A DNA stretch of 64,000 nucleotides. Origin: Poriferisodalis sp965231925 (GTDB lineage: Bacteria; Actinomycetota; Acidimicrobiia; Acidimicrobiales; Poriferisodalaceae). Made by a program: the position numbers and the translations under genes. Positions within the stretch are counted from its first letter, which is position 1; every line of letters begins with the position of its first letter. The notes under the pieces are model-generated. The model saw only the letters and a program-made list of their open reading frames with translations, searched no databases and had not been told where the DNA came from. Positions 17,573 through 25,362 of this stretch are shown here, piece by piece. The stretch lies in contig OZ246894.1 of assembly GCA_965231925.1 (NCBI GenBank), positions 434,001 through 498,000 of the forward strand, in the 5' to 3' direction.

Positions 17573-17913
17573 AGTTGACCTACGTGGTCACGCTCGAGGA
17601 GATGCCGCACAACTTCAGTGCATGCGTGCCCGATGTCCCAGGTTGCGTCAGCACCGGAAGAAACTGGGACGAGGCGCTGGAGATGATCCGGAAGGCGCTC
17701 GCATTCCACCTTGAAGCGATGATGTCGGATGGTGAACTCCCCCCGCCTCCCACCACCGGCATCAAGGATGCCATTGCGCACCACAGTGGGCCCGTTCCTG
17801 AGGACGTGCTCAACTCCTACGCTGAGTTCGGCGATGGTGCCGAGGCCGTGGCGACCCGATTCGCGACGGTCGAAGTCGAGATCTCAGCCCCTCAAGTGAC
17901 GTTCGCTGGCTGA
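17569..17913 (+). CDS. HicB-family antitoxin
   Basis: A 114-residue partner of HicA. The HicB fold is clear in 'TYVVTLEEMPHNFSACVPDV', 'PGCVSTGRNWDEALEMIRKA' and 'LAFHLEAMMSDGELPPPP'. The C-terminal extension ('LNSYAEFGDGAEAVATRFAT') has no evident RHH or HTH, so DNA binding is not visible. Coupled to hicA by a four-base overlap; the ATG at 17569 is fixed by that overlap. Confidence 0.88.
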   Translation: MKLTYVVTLEEMPHNFSACVPDVPGCVSTGRNWDEALEMIRKALAFHLEAMMSDGELPPPPTTGIKDAIAHHSGPVPEDVLNSYAEFGDGAEAVATRFATVEVEISAPQVTFAG

Positions 17914-17931
17914 CGCCGACCCGGACCCGCC

Positions 17932-18144
17932 ATGGCGTATCGCGTCGAAGCCGTACGGTCGGGCGAGTGGTGGGCGATAACGGTTCCGTCGCTTCGGGGC
18001 GTCTTCTCCCAGGCGAGACACCTCGACGATGTGCCTGCGGCGGCCCGCGAGGCGATCGCCATGATGCTCGATGTCGATCCTGCCGAACTGGGTCCAATTG
18101 ACGTACATGTGCAGGAGCAGGGCGAGGCCGGGTCGCTGGCCTAG
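17932..18144 (+). CDS. Second, small HicB-like protein
   Basis: A 70-residue protein starting 18 bases after hicB. 'YRVEAVRSGEWWAITVPSLR', 'GVFSQARHLDDVPAAAREAI' and 'AMMLDVDPAELG' follow the minimal HicB-like fold (beta-hairpin, then helix). It has no HicA of its own, so it may be a third member of the operon, a spare antitoxin or an anti-addiction factor. Full length for the minimal family. Confidence 0.75.
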   Translation: MAYRVEAVRSGEWWAITVPSLRGVFSQARHLDDVPAAAREAIAMMLDVDPAELGPIDVHVQEQGEAGSLA

Positions 18145-18182
18145 CGGCGAGACGCGCCACACCGTCGTCGCTACGATGACGG

Positions 18183-18270
18183 TCAACGGGAGGCGCGGAG
18201 CCCACCGCCCGCGCAGGGGAACCTGAGCACTCGGCCCTGAGCCGACGTCAGGCGGACCGGCCTCCCGTTC
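18183..18270 (+). ncRNA. Candidate compact structured RNA with own promoter
   Basis: A 10-bp perfect closing stem (AACGGGAGGC 18185-18194 with GCCTCCCGTT 18260-18269) encloses two further stems: CGCGG (18194-18198) with CCGCG (18209-18213), and CCTGA (18222-18226) with TCAGG (18248-18252), the latter continued by TCGGC/GCCGA (18231-18235 and 18241-18245). TACGAT at 18171-18176 is a plausible -10, placing transcription start near 18183. No SRP 'GGAAGG' motif, no tRNA T-loop and no T-run follow. Strand is chosen from the -10; the reverse is possible. I could not match a known family. Confidence 0.4.
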
Positions 18271-18353
18271 TGCTCTCCATGTGCGCCCGTCAGGAAGCGC
18301 GGACCTGATTGCGATCGATCGTCTGGTCAAGAGTTGCCGAGAGGCGCCGGCTT

Positions 18354-18640
18354 CTACGCCGCCAGCAGCGGCTTGCGCTGGGCGTGGGACACATAGGCGA
18401 TGCTCTGGGGCGGGCGAAAGCCGTGGGCCTGTCGAAGCGTGTGCAGCGGTATCGGAGGGGCCAGCGGCTCGGGGCGTTCCAGCAGCAATGCTACGCCGCA
18501 GTCTCGGCCTTCGACGTGGGCGTCGAATTCGGTTATGGACAGGGCGATGTCGGCACCGTGCAGTTTCCACATTTCGTCGGCCGGGTACCGGGCAACGCTG
18601 CGGACTACGCATGTGCCGACGAGCGCTCGCGCACTGCCAG
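18354..18640 (-). pseudogene. Truncated ASCH-domain gene (copy 2)
   Basis: Encodes the C-terminal two thirds of an ASCH protein: 'GSARALVGTCVVRSVARYPA', 'DEMWKLHGADIALSITEF' and 'LHTLRQAHGFRPPQS', matching the intact copy at 22535-22972 almost word for word. The N-terminal 'ALVLSLKPRFAEAILDG' portion is replaced by unrelated sequence that joins the 3' end of the OLD nuclease gene. The frame can still be opened upstream at 18677, but this looks like fusion to debris rather than a gene. Confidence 0.75.
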
Positions 18641-18648
18641 TTTCAGAA

Positions 18649-20403
18649 TTAGGGCCGACGCTTGATGCTGTCGTCAACCTCGATCAGCCAGTTGCGCATC
18701 TCGTCGGGTATCTCAGATGCATACAGTTGGCGGGCGAGGTTCTTTGTCGACACCGTGTCGTGACCGCCCTCTTGGAGCACCGTGTTCAGTGCCTTCAAGA
18801 TGTCCTTGGCTGGATACCTGTGGAGGCGCCACGTGAGGTCCGCGGCGAGTGGTCTCAGTTCGGTGTTCGTCTCGGCGATGGTGCCGGTGATGTCTTTCCT
18901 GCCGGTCTTGCTGGAGAAATGCCGTCTCGCGGCGAATTGGGCTAGGGCCTTCTCAGTCATGACTTCCGTGATCGACTCCAACTGGGACGAGATGAAATCC
19001 TCTGATGAGTTCGACACGCGTGCCAGGGCCGCCGGTTCGAGCAGATAGCTCTCGAGTTCTTTCCGGCGCCAGATGTGAGCGTGGACGCCGGTTTCTTCGA
19101 GACTGGAGCGCACCTCGTCAACGTCCGCGTCGGCCCGGTAGTCGCGATCGAGCAGCACATGTACGTCAACCGATCCCTCGAGGAAGTCCGAGACGAACCA
19201 CTGGAAGGGCTCTACCTGGACCCAGTTGCTGAAGCCCTTGAGCTCGATGACCGCGCAGTTGCGCTCACCGGCCAGATGATCGGCGCCGATTGTCTTTGCC
19301 AGTTCGCGGATGATGGACATGTCGTCCCCTTCCACAAAAACCACGGTCCGGGCGCGGAGGGCCGTCGCGAGCCGCAAGTTGAAGCTTGAGCCGATCTGCG
19401 TCGACAGATCCTCGAGCGACGCCGGCTTGGGTCGACGCACGGCTCTGCGGCGGGTCTTGTCGACCCACACAACCGACTCAGAAGCGGCCTCGGCGAGCAT
19501 CTCGGACGAGTGGGTTGCGGTGATCGTCTGCGCCGACATCGAGTTGAGCAACCTCACCAGACGTCGCTGGAGATCAGCATGCAGGTAAAGATCAGGCTCA
19601 TCGAGGATCACGACATCTGCCGACCTCAGGTGCCAGAGATGGGTCAGGATCTGCACGAAAATCTGCATGCCGTCGCCGACCCAGTAGAGCTCCTTCGGCA
19701 TCCTGTCGCCACGTTCTCGGACGAACACATCGAGTTCCCGGTCACCCGGTTTCTTGCCTTCGCGTATTTCGACGGATAGTTCCTCGATCTCGGGGAGCCA
19801 GCCGGTCACGAATTCCTTGAATTCCTCAAACCCGCCGCTGTTCATGATCAACAGCAGCTGGTTTCGAGCATGCTGGCTAGACCTGCGCCCTTGGACGTGG
19901 GACCTGACGTATGTCTCGTCTAGGACTGACTCGGTGCGGTTCAGCGGGTAGAGGCCGGGGATGATGCCGATCTGGCCGGTCAGTTCTCGTACAGCTTTCG
20001 GCTGCAAGATCGGCCGTTCGTCGGGGCGGCGCAGATAGAAGTACGGATCTGGATTGTCGTCATCATCATCGGGCCAAACTCCGGTGAGGATCAGATCGGT
20101 GTCCGTGCGGATCGACACCGCCGACTCTCCCGAGCGGAACTGATGCCGAAGATTCTCGGTAACCAAGCCGTACTGATCGGCGCGGAGCAAATGTGTGCGT
20201 GCTCGTCGTTCGCCGTGTATTCGGGACCCAGTCGGCGTTCTCCGGGACGCATGCTCCAACATTCCTGCCGCAGCCCTCGCGGCTGCGATGAGAGTTGATT
20301 TCCCGGCGTTGTTGGGCCCGACCAGGAACGCGCTGGTCCCAAGATGCATGGTGAACCTCTGGAACGCCTTGAAGCTCCACAAGTCGAACTGTTGGATGCG
20401 CAT
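18649..20403 (-). CDS. OLD-family ATPase-TOPRIM nuclease
   Basis: 584 residues from ATG 20403; the frame is open further upstream to 20739 but that part overlaps the next gene and is not homologous. The ABC-type ATPase half has Walker A 'FLVGPNNAGKSTLI' (27-40), signature region 'YWVGDGMQIFVQILTHL', Walker B 'VVILDEPDLYLHADLQRRLV' and the H-loop 'TITATHSSEML'. The TOPRIM half has 'VVFVEGDDMSIIREL', 'VHVLLDRDYR' and 'RKELESYLL', the usual Glu, DxD and Glu sites for DNA cleavage. OLD proteins act in anti-phage defence (GajA, retron effectors). No UvrD or reverse transcriptase is beside it; its neighbour 158 bp upstream is an Abi-like HEPN protein. Confidence 0.9.
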   Translation of the reverse strand: MRIQQFDLWSFKAFQRFTMHLGTSAFLVGPNNAGKSTLIAAARAAAGMLEHASRRTPTGSRIHGERRARTHLLRADQYGLVTENLRHQFRSGESAVSIRTDTDLILTGVWPDDDDDNPDPYFYLRRPDERPILQPKAVRELTGQIGIIPGLYPLNRTESVLDETYVRSHVQGRRSSQHARNQLLLIMNSGGFEEFKEFVTGWLPEIEELSVEIREGKKPGDRELDVFVRERGDRMPKELYWVGDGMQIFVQILTHLWHLRSADVVILDEPDLYLHADLQRRLVRLLNSMSAQTITATHSSEMLAEAASESVVWVDKTRRRAVRRPKPASLEDLSTQIGSSFNLRLATALRARTVVFVEGDDMSIIRELAKTIGADHLAGERNCAVIELKGFSNWVQVEPFQWFVSDFLEGSVDVHVLLDRDYRADADVDEVRSSLEETGVHAHIWRRKELESYLLEPAALARVSNSSEDFISSQLESITEVMTEKALAQFAARRHFSSKTGRKDITGTIAETNTELRPLAADLTWRLHRYPAKDILKALNTVLQEGGHDTVSTKNLARQLYASEIPDEMRNWLIEVDDSIKRRP

Positions 20404-20560
20404 GTGCCCGTCCGACCACCGTAATTTGGCATGGCAACCGTATGGGTTGGCGGGCGCGCGCGGCGTGTGGGTTTCGGCAGCAGCATGCCGCTGGACTGAT
20501 GCCCAAGACTCGACGTTTGGCCCCTCGATACGAGATGGCCGAACGGCAACGCGCGGGTAA

Positions 20561-21271
20561 TCAACAGGGGCGAGCCGCCAAGAGCCTCGGAACGCTCGAG
20601 GTTCGCAGGAGGCTCGACGCGTGTGCTGGTGACGTCCATCGCAAGACCCTGACCAAGTCGTCGTAGAGATCGTCGAGGGTGAATTTCCCCACTCGGCCGC
20701 CTGGGAGCTTCCGCGTCCACGGCTTGGCGATGGGCTCATGGTGCGCGAGTCGATTTCGGAGGCCTAGGAGATTGATCATCGATTGCTCAAGCATCTGTCG
20801 ACGGTCTCCTGGAGCGTGGCCCGGGAGGTTGGTGAAGGCGTTGTCAAGTGCCGTGTTCCAAAACGACTCTTCGTAGCGGCCTGAGACGACGTAGCGCCAG
20901 AAGCCGAACGTCACTTCCGCGATGACCGCACCGCGGGATGCCTTACGCCCACCGGCACGCTTGCGGGCAGCGCCGAGTGCCTCTTTCGCATCCTCGTCCC
21001 ACCAGTGGCCCTGTGGAGGAATCCAAGACGAATCCCACATCCAGTGCCGAACATGCGGGGCGACGCTGGCCACGTAACGGCCGAGCGCTCGGTCGATGTG
21101 ATTTCGGAAGACGACCTCGAGTGTTCGGAAGTCGGTGAAGAGTGCTCCGGCGACCGCACCAGTCCACTCGTACAGATCAACGGCCAGCGAACGGTCGGCG
21201 TTTGCCAGCGTGACGAAGGTGGCGAAACGGTCCGGGGAGATCATTTGCTCAAGGTCCGATGATGAGACCAC
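20561..21271 (-). CDS. Abi-like HEPN protein (Abi_2 family)
   Basis: 236 residues, GTG start. Typical Abi_2/AbiD-F features: 'EVVFRNHIDRALGRYV' near the N-terminus, 'VTFGFWRYVVSGRYEESFW' in the middle, and the HEPN ribonuclease motif R-x4-6-H in 'LLGLRNRLAHHEPI' near residue 180. Expected role is abortive infection by RNA cleavage. Same strand as the OLD nuclease. An IS5-family element inserted about 10 bases upstream of the GTG; the ribosome site AAGGA (21278-21282) survives because it lies in the target duplication, but the native promoter is displaced. Confidence 0.85.
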   Translation of the reverse strand: MVSSSDLEQMISPDRFATFVTLANADRSLAVDLYEWTGAVAGALFTDFRTLEVVFRNHIDRALGRYVASVAPHVRHWMWDSSWIPPQGHWWDEDAKEALGAARKRAGGRKASRGAVIAEVTFGFWRYVVSGRYEESFWNTALDNAFTNLPGHAPGDRRQMLEQSMINLLGLRNRLAHHEPIAKPWTRKLPGGRVGKFTLDDLYDDLVRVLRWTSPAHASSLLRTSSVPRLLAARPC

Positions 21272-21283
21272 TCGCCGTCCTTA

Positions 21284-22252
21284 GAGGATGCGCCAATAGG
21301 TGGGTCAGTGGGGGTCCCAGCGGTCTCGGTGGTCGATGAGCTTGATGGTGATGATCAAGGCGACGGCGAGGGCGATCTGTGCGAGGCGGTGTTCGGTGCG
21401 CCGGTCGGTGTTGCGTCGCAGCTGCCCGTAGCTGGACAGCCACGAGTTGGTGCGCTCGACGCTCCAGCGCAGCCCCAGCGGGGCTGCGGCGGGCTCGGCG
21501 GGGCGGTCGTGGCCGGGCTTGCGCTTGGGGGGCCGCACCAGGTCGGTGATGCCCGCCGCGGCTGCGGCCCGGTCGACGCGGGCGCCCCAGTAGCCGCGGT
21601 CGAGGTGCAGCGTTTCGATGTCGTGGTGCAGGCCCCGTTCGACGATCTGGTCCACGGTGGGGCCGAACAGCATGATGTCGTTGCGGTTCGCGCCGTCAGC
21701 GGCCCATCCCACGGGGATGCCCGACCCGTCGACCGCGATCGACCACTTGCAGCCCAGTTTGCGCCTGTCGACAGGGCTTTTGCCGGTGCCGTCGCCGCCG
21801 CAAGGGGCCTTGTGGATCGAGCCGTCGATGCACACATCGGACAGCCGCAGGCCCATGATGCGGTCCCAGGCGGCGAGCGCCTCAGCGGCGATCTGATCGA
21901 ACACGCCCGCCGCGATCCACTCGTCGCGTCGGCGGCGCAGCGTCGTGTCCGACACTTGGTTGTCCAGCAGGATCTCCGCTGATACCCACGAGCAGCCCAG
22001 CACCAGCCGCCACACGATCCCCTGCAGGCACAACCGGTCGCTGACGCGTGGACGGTGACAGCCCAGCGGGTGCCGATCAGGCACCCGAGGCAACCGCGGC
22101 TCGACCGCCGCCCAGATCACATCCACCACAGCCTTGGTCAGAGCGCGCATGATGTGCGGGCACCTCCACCATGTCGTCGGAAAGGAAAGCAGCCCGCATC
22201 ACAGCGGGCCCAAACCGACGACTGGTGGATGGTCGCCTATTGGCGCGGCCTC
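21284..22252 (-). mobile_element. IS5-family insertion sequence
   Basis: Inverted ends: GAGGATGCGCCAATAGG on the left and CCTATTGGCGCGGCCTC on the right. TTA is duplicated on both sides (21281-21283 and 22253-22255; the longer word CTTAG also occurs at both edges), fitting the short TNA duplications of IS5-group elements. One intact transposase. It separates the Abi-like gene from its upstream region. Confidence 0.9.
21305..22150 (-). CDS. IS5-family transposase
   Basis: A 281-residue DDE transposase. N-terminal 'WAAVEPRLPRVPDRHPLGCH' is the DUF4096 HTH part. Catalytic residues are Asp in 'DVCIDGSIHKAP', Asp in 'LHLDRGYWGARVD' and Glu in 'RWSVERTNSWLSSYGQLRRN'. Full length, no frameshift, so probably functional. 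It lies within the inverted repeats at 21284-22252. Confidence 0.95.
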   Translation of the reverse strand: MRALTKAVVDVIWAAVEPRLPRVPDRHPLGCHRPRVSDRLCLQGIVWRLVLGCSWVSAEILLDNQVSDTTLRRRRDEWIAAGVFDQIAAEALAAWDRIMGLRLSDVCIDGSIHKAPCGGDGTGKSPVDRRKLGCKWSIAVDGSGIPVGWAADGANRNDIMLFGPTVDQIVERGLHHDIETLHLDRGYWGARVDRAAAAAGITDLVRPPKRKPGHDRPAEPAAAPLGLRWSVERTNSWLSSYGQLRRNTDRRTEHRLAQIALAVALIITIKLIDHRDRWDPH

Positions 22253-22370
22253 TTAGCGGTCGGTGCGTTGCCTTCGAGCCGATGGTCCAAGTAATGTGGT
22301 GTCCGACAACCCCGAGGGGTCGCTTCTTCAGCGGCTTCCGGGGTTCAGTCGTTCTAGCACCGGCCTAACA

Positions 22371-22402
22371 GCTCGCAGAAGTCGTTTTTCGACTTGCGAG
22401 CT
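22371..22402. repeat. Inverted repeat with T-rich loop
   Basis: Arms AGCTCGCA(GA)AGTCG and CGACTTGCGAGCT pair over 13 bp with a two-base bulge around a TTTT loop. No T-run follows, so a terminator is unlikely; it may be a recombination scar at the edge of the AAA-gene remnant. Confidence 0.45.
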
Positions 22403-22403
22403 T

Positions 22404-22455
22404 TGCGTCGGGCCCGGCCGCGAGATGCCCTTCGGGATCGATCTTGAGCGTGAAC
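22404..22455 (-). pseudogene. Small remnant of an AAA ATPase paralogue
   Basis: About 50 bases match the AAA ATPase gene at 12974-13020: both share 'tcttgagcgtgaac'-like text and the reading 'DPEGHL'. Nothing else of that gene is left. Bases 22253-22534 otherwise hold no gene. Confidence 0.45.
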
Positions 22456-22534
22456 TAGCACGGCACGCCGTTGGCGCCACAATGCCGCTGGCCTCGCACT
22501 CGACAGTGCTTCCGCCGGCGGAGCCCGGCGATCT

Positions 22535-22972
22535 CTACGGTGCCAGCAGTCGCTTGCGCTGGGCGTGGGACACGTAGGCGAGGCTCTGGGGAGGGCGGAA
22601 GCCGTGCGTCTGTCGGAGCGTGTGCAGCGGTATCGGGGCGGCCAGCGGTTCGGGGTGTTCCAACAGCAGCACCGCGCCGAAGTCTCGGCCTTCGAGGTAG
22701 GCGTCGAGTTCAGTTCTGGACAGGGCGGTGTCGGCGCCGTGCAGCTGCCACAGCTCGTCGGCTGGGTACCGGGCGACGCTGCGGACCACGCATGTGCCGA
22801 CGAGCGCTCGCGCACTGCCAGATGCGTACAGCAGCGCAAGCGTCGGGACGGTGATGCGCGGCATGACCCGTCGCACTTCGACCGTCTTGGTGCCGTCCAA
22901 GATCGCCTCGGCAAATCTCGGCTTCAGCGAGAGCACCAGCGCCCGTGCAGGATCGAGTGAGCGCTCAGTCAT
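22535..22972 (-). CDS. ASCH-domain protein
   Basis: 145 residues from ATG 22972 (MTERSLDP). The ASCH fold, a PUA-like beta-barrel predicted to bind RNA, is visible in 'RALVLSLKPRFAEAILDGTK', 'TVEVRRVMPRITVPTLALLY', 'GTCVVRSVARYPADELW' and 'LHTLRQTHGFRPPQSLAYV'. An ATG at 22993 gives 7 more residues but is less typical. Two decayed relatives sit at 18354-18640 and 14242-14312, so this is the only intact copy. Role in this genome is unknown. Confidence 0.85.
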   Translation of the reverse strand: MTERSLDPARALVLSLKPRFAEAILDGTKTVEVRRVMPRITVPTLALLYASGSARALVGTCVVRSVARYPADELWQLHGADTALSRTELDAYLEGRDFGAVLLLEHPEPLAAPIPLHTLRQTHGFRPPQSLAYVSHAQRKRLLAP

Positions 22973-22993
22973 GGGGAGCGGGTGATGCAGCAC

Positions 22994-23356
22994 GTCTTCT
23001 CCCAGCTGACCGGGATCCTTCGCTTCATCCCAGCGCGACCGACACTCGGGTCACCGTCGCCGATGTCGAGGCTAAACGCCGCCGTCTTTGGGCACGAATT
23101 CTCAGGTCAGCGGGACCGAATTCGCATGGTCCGATGCGGAATTCCCGGTGATGGGACCCAGCAAGTCTCGGGGTCGAATTCGAGCTAAATCATCGCGAGA
23201 AAGACTCGTTGAGGCCTTGTTCCCGCCCGCTTACACAGTCAAGATCGAGGCGGGGACAATTGCCGTTATCCCTCATCCTTAGTCCCCCTGGCAGGCCGAA
23301 TCCGCAGAGTAGCAACGCTGTTGCGGGCCTTCCGAGACCGGGCAATTCCAGGAGGG
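22994..23356. other. Non-coding stretch with a palindrome
   Basis: No supported gene. Around 23109-23136 the arms GAATTCGCAT and ATGCGGAATTC form an imperfect palindrome that extends outwards (GGGACC... / ...CCCGG). It lies downstream of the integrase gene, so an attachment or regulatory site is possible but not shown. Confidence 0.4.
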
Positions 23357-24571
23357 TCAGGTCGTCCGCGGCGACACGCGAGGGTCCCGCGGGTAGTTGT
23401 AGAACTGTGCGACTGCGCCGCGGTCGGCGGTCTCGTTGCGGGTGTAGTGGGCGGGCATCGTCGGGGAACGCCATCGTCCCGCCGTCATCAGGCTGGGCAG
23501 CTCGACGCCGATTCGTGCGAGATCCTGAGCCATGCCGACACGTGGCGAGTGCCCGCTGAAACCGTCGCCCAGGCCGGCCGCCACGGCTGCCTTCTTGATC
23601 CGAAGCGAGATCTGATTCGGGCTGAGCTCGAACACCCGGTGTCCCGCTGAGACGCCATTGCGAATCGACGCAAGGGCCGCCATGGTCTGCGGCGACACGA
23701 ACACCACGGCACCTTCACCGTCGGGGTCGGTCTTCGAACGCCGGATCAGCAGTCGCCCGCTGCCGTCGGGCACCGTCTCGATGTCACTCCAGGTCAGCGC
23801 AGCGCATTCGGAGACCCTGAGCATCGCGTCGCGCATGAGCCTCACGAGCGCGATGTCGACGCTTCCTCTTCTTGCGGCGGCTTGTGCGCTCTCTCGTCTG
23901 CCGTTCTTTCCGAGACGCGGCCGACAGGCGGTGGCTGCGATTGCGTCGAGCGCATCGGCGGTGAGGCCCTTCGCCTGCTTTTGAGCCTTGCCGGCCACTC
24001 GGGTCGCTCCGCGCAGGGTTCTCTTGACGTCGGGATGGCTGCACGGGTTCTCGAGGCCGCAGTTGTTGTGGACGTAGGCGATCGCAGCGGCGGCTACGCG
24101 CAGCGTGGCCGGCTTGTGCCCGAGTTGCTCGAAGCGTTCGGCCAGGTACGCGGCGACATGCTCGGGCTTGGCCGGAGCTGCCGGGACTCGCCAGGCAGCG
24201 GTCCAGGTGACGAAGCTCCGCCATTGGCTTCTGTAGCTGCGGATCGTGTTGTGGGAGACCTCGTGGCGGAACAGCCCATTCAGGTTCTGCGCATCGGAAT
24301 CTGAGAGGAGGACAACATCGTCGAATGGCGATAGGCCGGCCACGCCCGACTCGTCGCAAGAGCGGTTGGCCCCGTTGATCCGGGCGGCTTCGACCGACGG
24401 CACCGACGGGTCAAAGCGGGCAAGCCCAGTGCCGGACGTTCGCCTCTGCGGTGTTATCACGGCCTGGCGCCGCAAGCGCGGCGGACCTCGCCGAGAGTGT
24501 TCGGGCTCTGCACAATCACATGTAGTCATGCGGAGATGCTGCGAGGTCTCGCCATCCCTCAGGAGCGGCAC
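23357..24571 (-). CDS. Tyrosine recombinase/integrase
   Basis: A 404-residue site-specific recombinase. The SAM-like N-terminal core-binding domain reads 'SHNTIRSYRSQWRSFVTW' and 'HVAAYLAERFEQLGH'; the catalytic domain shows Arg in 'MLRVSECAALTWSDIE', Lys in 'IRRSKTDPDGEG', His-x-x-Arg in 'FSGHSPRVGMAQ', Trp in 'AGRWRSPTM' and the Tyr nucleophile in 'PAHYTRNETA'. All catalytic positions are present. It may have mobilised the adjacent accessory region; no tRNA or direct repeat marking an attachment site was found. Confidence 0.9.
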   Translation of the reverse strand: MPLLRDGETSQHLRMTTCDCAEPEHSRRGPPRLRRQAVITPQRRTSGTGLARFDPSVPSVEAARINGANRSCDESGVAGLSPFDDVVLLSDSDAQNLNGLFRHEVSHNTIRSYRSQWRSFVTWTAAWRVPAAPAKPEHVAAYLAERFEQLGHKPATLRVAAAAIAYVHNNCGLENPCSHPDVKRTLRGATRVAGKAQKQAKGLTADALDAIAATACRPRLGKNGRRESAQAAARRGSVDIALVRLMRDAMLRVSECAALTWSDIETVPDGSGRLLIRRSKTDPDGEGAVVFVSPQTMAALASIRNGVSAGHRVFELSPNQISLRIKKAAVAAGLGDGFSGHSPRVGMAQDLARIGVELPSLMTAGRWRSPTMPAHYTRNETADRGAVAQFYNYPRDPRVSPRTT

Positions 24572-24907
24572 TCCTTGTATCCCGTTCTTGCTCCTGCGTC
24601 TTGAGTGGTTGGACGGACGGCCCGCCCGACCTCGGCTTCACCGTTCGGCTCAGCCTCGAAGATCAGTGTCCAAGGGATAACGGCAATTTCACACTGCGGT
24701 CGCCGCCAGTCGGGCCCGCGGACCGCTACTCGGGCTGTTGGATCACGGCCAGCCCGCCCGCAGAACGGCCCAATCCCAGTTGACCGAAATGATCGGCGAC
24801 CTGACAGGAGGCGCCACAGGGGCCGAGTTCGATCCTTCAGCAGTGCCGGTGCTGTGCCCGCCATTCGAAGTGCCCCGACAGTGCTGCGCTCTCGAGCGGG
24901 GTCGGCC
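24572..24907. other. Region between integrase and methyltransferase gene
   Basis: Divergent intergenic region of 336 bases that should hold the promoters of both neighbours. A 60-codon frame (24601-24783) is open but unlike any family known to me. No clear promoter hexamers. Confidence 0.4.
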
Positions 24908-25362
24908 GTGACCGAGCAGGACCTTGCGGAACTGTTGCGGCACGGAGACTTCGGTGCCCTATTCCGCAGGATGGGTTGGGACAACCCTGGGGCGATCGAA
25001 ACTGTGCAGGTTGAGGAAAGCGACCTGAGGCCGGTGCCAGTCGCCGACAAGCGGGGCGTGACCGCGTGGCTGGTGGAGTGCCCCGCGGACATTCCGGAGC
25101 GTTCGGAACTGCATCGCGTCGTGCGACGGCTCAAGCGGTTCAGTCGTGACCAACTGGTCGTCTTCGTGTCACCGGATCAGCACCTGTGGCTTTGGCCAGA
25201 GCAGCGTCCGAGCGGGGTCGGCTACCGCCTCGTGGACCATGTGTACGCGTCGACGACGCCAACCGAGGCGCTGCTACAGCGGCTTGTTCAAGCCAGCTTC
25301 ACGCTGGCTGAAGAGGACGGTCTCACCGCCACGTCGGTGCTCGCCCGGATTCGACGTTCGTT
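24908..25362 (+). pseudogene. Eco57I-like DNA methyltransferase gene, 5' segment
   Basis: First of three segments of one gene split by two insertion sequences. Begins at GTG 24908 ('VTEQDLAELLRHGDFGALF') and continues through 'RRMGWDNPGAIETVQVEESD', 'RRLKRFSRDQLVVFVSPDQH' and 'TSVLARIRRSF', the usual N-terminal domain of large Eco57I-type restriction-modification methylases. Codon TTC is interrupted after 'tt' at 25362 by the IS30 element. Removing the IS30 element plus one GTT duplication joins it in frame to 26422. The restored gene encodes 1063 residues and ends 5 bp before the PLD-SNF2 helicase gene. Confidence 0.85.

Noticed and set aside
18183..18270. SRP RNA or tRNA
   Set aside because: No GGAAGG/GCAGC SRP loop, no T-arm or CCA-proximal consensus, so no known family was assigned.
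18649..20403. Gabija (GajAB)
   Set aside because: The OLD protein could be GajA-like, but no UvrD-type GajB gene is adjacent.
20404..20739. N-terminal extension of the OLD nuclease
   Set aside because: Overlaps the Abi-like gene, lacks similarity, and ATG 20403 directly precedes the conserved 'MRIQQFDLWSFKAF' start of the family.
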